Below are positions 55,933-62,856 of a stretch of DNA of 64,000 bases, in pieces. Below the pieces are notes generated by a model. The model was not told the DNA's origin and made no database searches. It was given only the letters and a program-made list of their open reading frames with translations. Every line of letters begins with the position of its first letter. The stretch's first letter is position 1. Made by a program: the position numbers and the translations under genes. The DNA lies in contig NZ_CATMFB010000004.1 in the NCBI RefSeq assembly GCF_950066645.1, forward strand, positions 62,001 to 126,000, written 5' to 3'. The stretch is from an uncultured Thalassolituus sp. (lineage in GTDB: Bacteria > Pseudomonadota > Gammaproteobacteria > Pseudomonadales > Oceanobacteraceae).

Positions 55933-56817
55933 ATGAACAATTCCTCAGAAATGACGCAGAAAGATCTGAAACTTCCGTTAGAGCAGTGGCAGGATGCGAC
56001 GCTTGGCGGGTACGACTGTGTTCAGGGTGCAGGGGAAATACATCTGCTACATGGAAACGGCTTCTGTGCCCGTACTCTGGAGCCTTTTGCTGCCTCACTT
56101 GATTCTGACGCCCGGTGGTTGCTTACCGATATCCCCGGCCAGGGCATTTCCCTGCGCCCGGGAGCTGCAGAGCCTGACTGGAATCAGATGGCAGAAGACA
56201 TTGCCAGCAGCATACGTCAACGGGCATCGGGCCCGGTGACAGGTATCGGCCATTCTATGGGCGGGGTTCTGACTCTGATGGCTGCAGCCCGGCACCCTGA
56301 CGTCTTTTCCCGGATCGTTCTGCTCGACCCCGTATTGTTCCCGCCGGATATCATTGCGGTGCAGGCATTGTTGCGCCGTTCGGGGTTATGGCGCAGAACA
56401 GCGCTGGTCAGAAAAGTATCTTCCCGCCGCTCGGTCTGGCCGGGCGCCGAAGCGCTTGCAGAAGATCTGCGCCGTAAGGCGCTTTATCGTGACTGGCATT
56501 CGCAGGCGCTGGAGGCGTTCGTCCGTTATGGCGCCGTCGCAGATGAGGAGGGTAGGGTTCGGCTTCGCTGCGCTCCGGAGTGGGAGGCCGCTATTTTTGG
56601 CTCATATCCCAGGAAGTTATGGCGTTCTGTGGCCGGAGTGTCTTGTCCAGTGGATATTCTGGTTGCTTCACGGTCCTATGGTTTTATCCCGCGTGCTGTG
56701 CGGAAGGCTAAGGCACTCAATTCAAATGTTAAGGTGCATGAGGTATCAGGGACGCACTGTTTTCCTATGGAAAATCCAGAGCAGGCTGCGCAGTTAGTCC
56801 GGCGGATAATTTCGTAG
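55933..56817 (+). CDS. Alpha/beta hydrolase
   Basis: A 294-residue alpha/beta-hydrolase-fold protein. LLHGNGFCARTLEPF is the oxyanion HGN loop, GIGHSMGG the nucleophile elbow (GxSxG) near residue 115, DIPGQG the strand-4 loop, and GTHCFPMENPEQ the histidine end. The lid region is Arg-rich. ATG 55933 is preferred to the TTG at 55903; GGAA lies before it. The substrate is unknown. Confidence 0.83.
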   Translation: MNNSSEMTQKDLKLPLEQWQDATLGGYDCVQGAGEIHLLHGNGFCARTLEPFAASLDSDARWLLTDIPGQGISLRPGAAEPDWNQMAEDIASSIRQRASGPVTGIGHSMGGVLTLMAAARHPDVFSRIVLLDPVLFPPDIIAVQALLRRSGLWRRTALVRKVSSRRSVWPGAEALAEDLRRKALYRDWHSQALEAFVRYGAVADEEGRVRLRCAPEWEAAIFGSYPRKLWRSVAGVSCPVDILVASRSYGFIPRAVRKAKALNSNVKVHEVSGTHCFPMENPEQAAQLVRRIIS

Positions 56818-56852
56818 CCGTGCAGTCTCAAAACGGAGGCACTTCAAAACCT

Positions 56853-56881
56853 TTGTCAAAGGCTGCAGTCTGGGCTATTGT
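56853..56881 (+). promoter_or_regulatory. Sigma70-type promoter for the DMP19-like gene
   Basis: TTGTCA (56853-56858) and TATTGT (56876-56881) are separated by exactly 17 nt, each with one or two mismatches to consensus. Transcription would start near 56888, about 36 nt before the ATG at 56924. Confidence 0.5.
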
Positions 56882-56923
56882 GGCTTTACCCCTAGTGTTG
56901 AAGCGAGTTTTAAGTAGGACCCT

Positions 56924-57388
56924 ATGAACATGGAGATTCAGGCAGCCCTCGATGTTGCCGATGAGACCGATTCATTTCTTCAGATTACCGATGTTATTTA
57001 CGACAAAGAATCTGAAGTCGGATACGACGAACTGAATGAAGCGGAGAAAACGGTTTTCTGTATTGATCAGTTGTTGAGAGAAATGGAAAACGGCGGTTTC
57101 GTTCAGTTTATTCACCACGAAGCAGGCGCGCGGGCGCAGGACACTCACGAAGCACTCGAGCGGATTCGCGCCAAAGCTTCTGCTGATGTGTTGTCGGGCA
57201 TTATCGCGTTCTTTGACGACGGTCAGGTCCCGGTTGATGAAGATGACCGGATTGCGGCGTTTGATCTCATAGAGAGCGAGCATGCTGATGATATTGCTTC
57301 GATGGATGATCGTTTTTACGATTCAGGTGAGAACCTGGTGGAAATGACATTGAGATTTGTTCAGAAAAATCTCAAAGACTTCCGCTGA
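56924..57388 (+). CDS. DMP19-like (DUF4375) acidic protein
   Basis: A 154-residue, strongly acidic protein. AEKTVFCIDQLLREMENGGF followed by VQFIHHEAGA matches the DUF4375/DMP19 family. DMP19 of Neisseria mimics the charge of double-stranded DNA and blocks the repressor NHTF. Here the acidic residues continue to the C-terminus (DDGQVPVDEDDR, ESEHADDIASMDDR). Whether it acts as a DNA mimic is inference from the family. AGGA precedes the ATG, a promoter lies upstream and a terminator downstream, so it is a single-gene unit. Confidence 0.75.
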   Translation: MNMEIQAALDVADETDSFLQITDVIYDKESEVGYDELNEAEKTVFCIDQLLREMENGGFVQFIHHEAGARAQDTHEALERIRAKASADVLSGIIAFFDDGQVPVDEDDRIAAFDLIESEHADDIASMDDRFYDSGENLVEMTLRFVQKNLKDFR

Positions 57389-57393
57389 GTCCG

Positions 57394-57420
57394 GGCCCGG
57401 ATGGATAGATCCGGGCCTTT
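57394..57420 (+). terminator. Terminator after the DMP19-like gene
   Basis: Stem GGCCCGGAT (57394-57402) / ATCCGGGCC (57409-57417) with a 6-nt loop, followed by TTTATT. The U-tract is short but the stem is strong. Confidence 0.8.
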
Positions 57421-57466
57421 ATTCGTTGTAGCAGCGCAACAGGGCTTGTAAAAGCACCCCTCTTTC

Positions 57467-57479
57467 CTGACACTGTCAG
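57467..57479. promoter_or_regulatory. Palindrome upstream of the chalcone-isomerase-like gene
   Basis: CTGACACTGTCAG is a perfect 13-nt palindrome with a central C, 25 nt before the ATG at 57505. Placed over the expected leader or promoter end, it could be an operator or a very small hairpin. No regulator is evident. Confidence 0.35.
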
Positions 57480-57504
57480 TTAATGGATTGTTAAGGATGT
57501 TTTT

Positions 57505-58065
57505 ATGATCAGAGTCACCTGGGCGCTGCTGCTATCTGCCTTTCTGTCACTCCCGTCTTATGCGCTGAAAGCGTATGACCTGAAAATTCCCGACGATCTG
57601 AATTTCGCTGAACAGCCGCTGGTACTCAATGGTGCCGGAATGCGGACTAAATTCTTTCACGATATCTACGTTGCGGTTCTCTACCTGCCCGAACCTTCAT
57701 CCGACGCCGAAGGTATCATTGCAGCGGATGCTCCTCTGAATATCCGCATTTACATTGTGTCTGATCTGATTACCGGAGAACGCTTTGCAGAATCTGCAAT
57801 GGATGGCTTTGTCCGTTCAACTCACGGCAATCTTGAGCCCATCCGGAGTGAAGTTGATGCTATGATAGCGACATTCCGGAACGCGCTGAAAAATGGCGAT
57901 GTTTTTGACCTGGTTTATCTGCCCGAAGAAGGAGTTCGCATTTATCGTAATGGGGAGCAGCTGGAACTTGTTCCAGGGCTTGCGTTCAAACAGGCAATGA
58001 CAGGCATCTGGTTATCTGATGATCCGGTGCAGACGCGCCTTCGCGATAAAATGCTGGGTAACTGA
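57505..58065 (+). CDS. Chalcone-isomerase-like exported protein
   Basis: A 186-residue protein with a signal peptide (MIRVTWALLLSAFLSLPSYA, cleavage near residue 20). The mature part has the chalcone-isomerase-like fold pattern: LVLNGAGMRTKFFHDIYVAV near 40-59, a middle helix region and a GIWLSDDPVQTRLRDKML ending. Bacterial members are not known to make flavonoids and their function is open, possibly fatty-acid binding in the periplasm. AAGGA stands before the ATG. Confidence 0.82.
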   Translation: MIRVTWALLLSAFLSLPSYALKAYDLKIPDDLNFAEQPLVLNGAGMRTKFFHDIYVAVLYLPEPSSDAEGIIAADAPLNIRIYIVSDLITGERFAESAMDGFVRSTHGNLEPIRSEVDAMIATFRNALKNGDVFDLVYLPEEGVRIYRNGEQLELVPGLAFKQAMTGIWLSDDPVQTRLRDKMLGN

Positions 58066-58105
58066 CCCGACAAACTCCATAAAGGTTGGGCAAAGGATTG
58101 CTTAA

Positions 58106-59746
58106 ATGACCGACACTGAAATGCAGGCTGTAAAAAGCGAGCTTCTGCCTGACCGGATTCCGGTTCTCGTAGTTGATGACGATCAGTCAGTTCTCGATGT
58201 TACCCGCCTTGTTCTCTCCCGTTATCGTTTTGATGGACATTCCGTCGAGTGCATTACCTGTAATGCCGCGTCCGAGGCCCGGGCTCTGTTGCAGCAGCGC
58301 AATGATATTGCGGTGATTCTCCTTGATGTGGTGATGGAACGCGATGATGCCGGTCTTGCTCTGGTTGAGTTCATCCGTAATACGCTGGGGGATCGTCGTC
58401 TGCGGATTATTCTGCGCACAGGGCAGGCAGGCTTTGCGCCCGAATATCGTGTCGTTCAGAACTACGATATCAATGATTATCTGGCCAAAACTGAGTCGAC
58501 TCAGGAGCGCCTGTTTGTGTCTCTGACCACCGCGCTGCGAGGCTATCGTGACATTATGATGGCCGATTTTCATGCACGTCGGGCAAAGGAGGCGGAGCAG
58601 GAGCGCGAAGTGGCGGCCCGCGCGCTTGAGGCAAAAACCCAGTTTATCGCGCATATGAGCCATGAAATCCGTAATCCATTGACGGGCGTTCTGGGGATTG
58701 TCGATCTGCTCGAAATTCAGGATGACCCACAGGCCATAAAGCCTTTGCTGCGCGATCTTAACTACACAGTGCAGACTCTGCTGGGTGTGGTGGATGATGT
58801 CCTTGATGTCGCAAAAATTGAAGCGGGTAAACTCCGGCTATACCCTCAGGTGTTTAATGTCCGCAACTGGCTCGAACGGGCGGCGGCAATATTCTCGGCA
58901 AACCTGCAGCGGAAGGATATACGTTTCAGTGCGGAGGTGGCTGAGAGTGTGCCTGAACACCTCCTTGGCGATGCCAGCCGGATGCAACAGATACTGGTTA
59001 ACTTTCTCAGCAATGCCTGCAAATTCACGCCAAGGGGAGGCCGGGTCTCCGTGCGCCTTACTGGTGAGGTGAGGCATCACAGATATGATCTCTGTCTGAC
59101 AGTGCGGGACACGGGTATCGGGATTGAAGCCTCACGCTTGCAGGAAGTATTTAAACCTTTTGAGCAGGCCAGTGATTCCACGTCCAGTGAATTCGGTGGT
59201 ACGGGTCTCGGTTTAAGTCTTTGTCGCAATCTCGCAGAGCTGATGGGTGGAGACGTCGGTGTGATGAGTTCACCCGCCAGCGGGTCGACTTTCTGGCTTG
59301 AGGTTCCCCTGGATCTCGTCGGTGAGGGGTACGCTCCTGAAGAATCCACGACGACGTCAGCGCTGAATGTCGTTGTCTGTGAAGATGATGCGATGAATCA
59401 GAAACTGTTGGCTGTTCTGTTGCGTAAGCGGGGGATGGCAGTCAGTGTATTTGAGAACGGTCAGGATATGCTGGACAGCGAAGCCTGGAAGAGCGCAGAT
59501 ATCTTTCTGATGGATTGCCATATGCCTGTTCTCAATGGCATGCAGACTACGCGGGAACTAAGAGCGCTGGGGTGTCGGCGGCCGATTCTCGCGCTCACTG
59601 CCGGAGTGTCTGATTCCGAGCGTCAGCAGTGTCTGGATGCGGGGATGGATTCCGTCATTGCGAAACCGGTCGACTTTAAGCTGCTGCATGAGCAGTTGCT
59701 CGCTCATAGCCGCCAAGGACGCCACCCGGTAAGGGTGGGAAGTTAG
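58106..59746 (+). CDS. Soluble hybrid histidine kinase with receivers at both ends
   Basis: A 546-residue cytoplasmic protein with no membrane helix. N-terminal receiver-like domain with D74 in ILLDVVMERDDAG, then a short coiled linker. HisKA has H186 in MSHEIRNPLTGV, and the HATPase domain has GGTGLGLSL. The C-terminal receiver has D470 in FLMDCHMPVLNG and the lysine in VIAKPVD. It receives a signal from another kinase through the first receiver and passes phosphate on through the second. No HPt or output gene lies next to it. The N-terminal receiver type is often linked to c-di-GMP networks; here this is inference. Confidence 0.9.
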   Translation: MTDTEMQAVKSELLPDRIPVLVVDDDQSVLDVTRLVLSRYRFDGHSVECITCNAASEARALLQQRNDIAVILLDVVMERDDAGLALVEFIRNTLGDRRLRIILRTGQAGFAPEYRVVQNYDINDYLAKTESTQERLFVSLTTALRGYRDIMMADFHARRAKEAEQEREVAARALEAKTQFIAHMSHEIRNPLTGVLGIVDLLEIQDDPQAIKPLLRDLNYTVQTLLGVVDDVLDVAKIEAGKLRLYPQVFNVRNWLERAAAIFSANLQRKDIRFSAEVAESVPEHLLGDASRMQQILVNFLSNACKFTPRGGRVSVRLTGEVRHHRYDLCLTVRDTGIGIEASRLQEVFKPFEQASDSTSSEFGGTGLGLSLCRNLAELMGGDVGVMSSPASGSTFWLEVPLDLVGEGYAPEESTTTSALNVVVCEDDAMNQKLLAVLLRKRGMAVSVFENGQDMLDSEAWKSADIFLMDCHMPVLNGMQTTRELRALGCRRPILALTAGVSDSERQQCLDAGMDSVIAKPVDFKLLHEQLLAHSRQGRHPVRVGS

Positions 59747-59759
59747 CAACGATTGTAAG

Positions 59760-59779
59760 GCCCCCCATGAATGAGGGGC
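59760..59779. repeat. Hairpin between convergent genes
   Basis: GCCCC (59760-59764) pairs GGGGC (59775-59779), with a mismatch and then CA/TG inside, closing a TGAA loop. It lies in the 42-nt gap between the hybrid kinase and the Lon-like gene and may help end either transcript, although no T-run follows it directly. Confidence 0.35.
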
Positions 59780-59788
59780 GTGCCTGCC

Positions 59789-62170
59789 TCAGTCTTTTTT
59801 GCCCAGATCAGCGATGCTTTGCAGGCGCTTGATGATGTCTCCGTTCACTGTCCCTTCCGGGAAGTTTCCTTCGTTATCTGCAATGCCGGGTTCTCGGTTG
59901 AGCAGCAAATGCATCGCTTCATCTACGTGTCTTACGCAATAAACGTGGAATTTACCCGCCTCAATTGCGCGCACTACCTCATCGTTTAATACCAGATTGC
60001 GCTGGTTGGAGTGTGGGATAATCACACCTTGACTGCCGGTCAGGCCTCTGGCCTCGCAGAGCCGGAAGAACCCTTCAATTTTTTCGTTTACGCCGCCAAT
60101 GGCCTGTGCTTCGCCATACTGGTTAACCGAGCCGGTGATGGCGAAGCTTTGATCGATGGGTGAGTGAGTCAGTGCCGATATCAGGCAGATGAGTTCTGCC
60201 ATGGAGGCGCTGTCGCCATCAACGTAACCGTATGATTGCTCCATCGCGATGTGTGCGGAAATCGCCAGCGGAAATTTCTGTGCATATCGGTTGCCCAGGA
60301 AACCGCTGATGATCATTACGCCTTTGGAGTGGATCGCCTGGCCAAGCGCTACTTCACGCTCAATGTCGACGACGCCTTTCGAGCCGGGATATACCGACGC
60401 TGTGATGCGCGCGGGAGAGCCAAAACTGGTATCGCCGAGTGACATAACCGTCAGGCCGTTGATTTTGCCGATGGCGGTGCCTGAAGTTTCCAGAAGAACG
60501 GTACCTTCCAGCATCTGCTCGAACAGCTTGTCGTAAACCCGTCCGGTGCGTTCCTGTTTTGCGTTCAGCGCCCGGTCAATGTGAGTGCGGGTGATGACTT
60601 CGTCCTGTGCGAGTTTGCGGATAAAGTCTGCTTCTGCAAGCAGGTCGAACTGGTCGCCAATACAGGCGCTGAGTACGTCCTGCTGCTCTGCAAGCCGGGC
60701 ACTGTGCTGAACCATGCGGGCAACGGCATCACGATCGAGATCGCTGTATCCCTGTTCTGTGACGCGGCTTTTCAGAAGCTGTGCATAGGCATCAAGGTGC
60801 GCTTCGTTAAGTGGGATGTCGTTGTCAAAATCCACGACGGAGCGGAACAGGCGGCGGAAATCGTCGTCATATTGCTGCAGCAGATAATAAACATTGCGTG
60901 AACCGATAAGGACGAGCTTGAATTCCAGTGGGATGACCGCTGGCACCAGCGAGGTGGTATTGAACAGGCCAATTTCGGAGTAGGGCGATTCCATTTTCAG
61001 CTCGTGCGACTGCAGCGCGCGCTTGAGCGCTTCCCACACCATAGGCTCGGACAGCACTTTCTCCGCATCCAGGATGAGATAGCCGCCGTTGGCACGGTGC
61101 AGGGCGCCCGGTGCAATGCGATGGTAGTTTGTCACCAGTGCGCCCTGATCGCTGACGTATTCAATGCGACCGAACAGGTTGGCATAGCTGGGGTGTGGCT
61201 CATAGACAACAGGAGCACCACTGTCCGGGTTGTGGTGTGTCGCAATGTTGGGCAGAAGGGCATCCTCAAGACTGCTGCGTTTGGCGAACTCTTCACGCAG
61301 ATCCATCAGGCGCTCTTCAACCAGTTCTTCAAGTACCAGGGATGGCAAGTATTCTTCCATCTCATCAAGGTATTCGATTACCGGTTGGTGGTCGCTGAAG
61401 CTCTCGCGGATGGACTGAAGCAGAGGGGTGATGGCTTCTCTGATGGTCTCGCGGTTCAGGTTGCGCAGGTCGTTGCTGCTTTCCCGCTTCCATTGCGGAA
61501 GCTCAGACAGGTGCTCGCTCAGCATCTGCTCCAGCTCACCAATGTCATTATGGAACGTGTCCCGTTCCTCTTCGCTGAGTTGCGCAAATTCAGTTTCATC
61601 CAGTGCCTTGCCGTCTCGCATTGGGGTGAAGCTGATGGCGCTTGAGTCGCGATATACAGCGACGCCGCGCTTGTGAGCTTCGCGCTCAACGGCCTCAATG
61701 GCTTTGTCATAGCGGCGATTGAACACGTAATCGATGGCCGATTTTTTCTGTTGGTAGGCCGGGTGTTCAAGTGCTGCCGGAAAGGTGGCGAGTAACTGGT
61801 CTATCAGTTCATTGACGAGGCGCCGGAACAGGCTGGCTTCGTCCGGGTGTAATGACAGGGCGCGTGGTTCGCGGGGGTTCTTGAAGTTGTTGACGTAACA
61901 CCAGATATCAGGGGTTGCCTGACGCTTGGCTTCACTCTTCAGGTAATCCTGTACGTAAGATGATCGCCCCGTGCCAGTTTCGCCCATGACGAAAATGTTG
62001 TAGCCCGGGCGTTCCATGGCAACCCCGAACTGAATGGCATTGACGGCCCGCTCCTGGCCCAGTACCCCCTGGAAGGGTTCGAGGTCAGCGGTTGTGTTGA
62101 ACTTAAGTGAATCGTTGGAAATTGTCTGTGTCGCGAGACTGTGCGGAATCGATGTCGGTTTTTGTGTCAT
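59789..62170 (-). CDS. Lon-like ATP-dependent protease (LonB/YcbZ-type)
   Basis: A 793-residue protein with an AAA ATPase region and a C-terminal Lon protease domain. The catalytic dyad is S654 (in GDSASM) and K697 (in GGVNEKIEGF), 43 residues apart as in true Lon. Walker A at 63-70 reads GETGTGRS, with Arg69 in place of the usual Lys. A long helical insertion lies between the Walker A and the rest of the ATPase. There is no membrane segment and no Lon N-terminal domain. It belongs to the AAA_32/Lon-like family of Pseudomonas and marine bacteria. Its substrates are not known. Confidence 0.87.
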   Translation of the reverse strand: MTQKPTSIPHSLATQTISNDSLKFNTTADLEPFQGVLGQERAVNAIQFGVAMERPGYNIFVMGETGTGRSSYVQDYLKSEAKRQATPDIWCYVNNFKNPREPRALSLHPDEASLFRRLVNELIDQLLATFPAALEHPAYQQKKSAIDYVFNRRYDKAIEAVEREAHKRGVAVYRDSSAISFTPMRDGKALDETEFAQLSEEERDTFHNDIGELEQMLSEHLSELPQWKRESSNDLRNLNRETIREAITPLLQSIRESFSDHQPVIEYLDEMEEYLPSLVLEELVEERLMDLREEFAKRSSLEDALLPNIATHHNPDSGAPVVYEPHPSYANLFGRIEYVSDQGALVTNYHRIAPGALHRANGGYLILDAEKVLSEPMVWEALKRALQSHELKMESPYSEIGLFNTTSLVPAVIPLEFKLVLIGSRNVYYLLQQYDDDFRRLFRSVVDFDNDIPLNEAHLDAYAQLLKSRVTEQGYSDLDRDAVARMVQHSARLAEQQDVLSACIGDQFDLLAEADFIRKLAQDEVITRTHIDRALNAKQERTGRVYDKLFEQMLEGTVLLETSGTAIGKINGLTVMSLGDTSFGSPARITASVYPGSKGVVDIEREVALGQAIHSKGVMIISGFLGNRYAQKFPLAISAHIAMEQSYGYVDGDSASMAELICLISALTHSPIDQSFAITGSVNQYGEAQAIGGVNEKIEGFFRLCEARGLTGSQGVIIPHSNQRNLVLNDEVVRAIEAGKFHVYCVRHVDEAMHLLLNREPGIADNEGNFPEGTVNGDIIKRLQSIADLGKKD

Positions 62171-62291
62171 TTCACTGGAACAAATCAGAAAGAATATTCC
62201 AACAGTATTGCGCCGGACCTCTTAAGGCAAGTCGTGAGGTTGCTTTTGCTGCCGTGCTTGGGATAATTGCGCCATTCAGTTGCAGGTTTAT

Positions 62292-62310
62292 TGCCTGTGT
62301 GTACCAGGCA
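62292..62310. promoter_or_regulatory. Inverted repeat upstream of the YbfE-like gene
   Basis: TGCCTG (62292-62297) and CAGGCA (62305-62310) flank a 7-nt spacer, 23 nt before the ATG at 62333. It is a candidate operator. It does not fit the E. coli LexA box (CTGT-N8-ACAG), even though YbfE relatives are annotated as LexA-regulated. Confidence 0.35.
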
Positions 62311-62332
62311 GTTAAATCAGGCGGAGTGGTGG

Positions 62333-62602
62333 ATGTCTGTCCAGCCCGAAGATCGTACCACGATAGATATGTTTTCCCCGTCGCGGCCCGGGCGCCCGCG
62401 CAGCAATCCTTATGACCGTACTCAGCAATGCCGGTTTAATAAACGCAGTCAGCGGGTTCGTGACAAGCATGCGGGGTTGCACCGTCTTGAAGTCAAATTG
62501 CCGGCCGACGTGATTGAGCGCCTCGATGAGGTTGCTGAAGACCTTGGGTTGTCCCGCGCTGAAGTGATAAACCAGGCGTTGCAGCAATGGCTTCACCTTT
62601 AA
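62333..62602 (+). CDS. ybfE: YbfE-like ribbon-helix-helix protein
   Basis: An 89-residue protein like E. coli YbfE, which is annotated as LexA-regulated. RTTIDMFSPSRPGRPRSNP at the N-terminus and the RFNKRSQRVRDKHAGLHRLE stretch align with it. The C-terminal RHH is LHRLEVKLPADVIERLDEVA followed by EDLGLSRAEVINQAL, a DNA-binding fold. ATG 62333 with GGAG upstream is chosen over 62267. It is divergent from the Lon-like gene and precedes the SRP RNA gene. Its role in the cell is not established. Confidence 0.82.
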   Translation: MSVQPEDRTTIDMFSPSRPGRPRSNPYDRTQQCRFNKRSQRVRDKHAGLHRLEVKLPADVIERLDEVAEDLGLSRAEVINQALQQWLHL

Positions 62603-62606
62603 CTTC

Positions 62607-62635
62607 TTGATTTTAAAATCAGTTTTGGCTAATGT
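62607..62635 (+). promoter_or_regulatory. Promoter of the SRP RNA gene
   Basis: TTGATT (62607-62612) and TAATGT (62630-62635) are separated by 17 nt. Start would be near 62642, about 25 nt before the mature 4.5S 5' end, consistent with a precursor that is trimmed. Confidence 0.6.
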
Positions 62636-62642
62636 AGCGGCC

Positions 62643-62660
62643 TCCTGAGGTTCCTCAGGA
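62643..62660 (+). repeat. 8-bp hairpin in the 5' leader of the SRP RNA precursor
   Basis: TCCTGAGG (62643-62650) and CCTCAGGA (62653-62660) are perfectly complementary with only two bases between them. The transcript would begin close to this hairpin. It sits 6 nt before the mature RNA and may be part of the RNase P processing substrate. Confidence 0.55.
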
Positions 62661-62666
62661 CGTTAT

Positions 62667-62778
62667 GGTGGCCCTTGCCGGTCCCCTCGCAACGATACAC
62701 CGCGAACCCCGCCAGGTCCGGAAGGAAGCAACGGTAGTGGTCGACTCGTGTGCCGGGGTGTGGCTGGTAGGGGTCATC
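62667..62778 (+). ncRNA. ffs: 4.5S signal recognition particle RNA
   Basis: The hairpin core AGGTCCGGAAGGAAGCA with the GGAA tetraloop, followed by CGTGTGCCGGGGTGTGGCTG, is the conserved Ffh-binding domain of bacterial small SRP RNA. The 5' end GGTGGCCCTTGCCGG (62667-62681) pairs along its whole length, with G-U pairs, with CTGGTAGGGGTCATC (62764-62778). That fixes the ends and gives about 112 nt, close to E. coli 4.5S (114). It directs FtsY/Ffh-dependent membrane protein targeting. dnaX follows, an arrangement common in gammaproteobacteria. Confidence 0.96.
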
Positions 62779-62856
62779 TCCAGATAGTCACTGACTTTCC
62801 CTTCACTAACAGTTATTATGCTCCCCAGATTTAACTTCCGGGGTGGCCCTAAATTC

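Noticed and set aside
62240-62332. LexA box before the YbfE-like gene
   Set aside because: CTG and CAG are present but spaced by 11 rather than 10 nt, and the CTGT-N8-ACAG pattern is not met.
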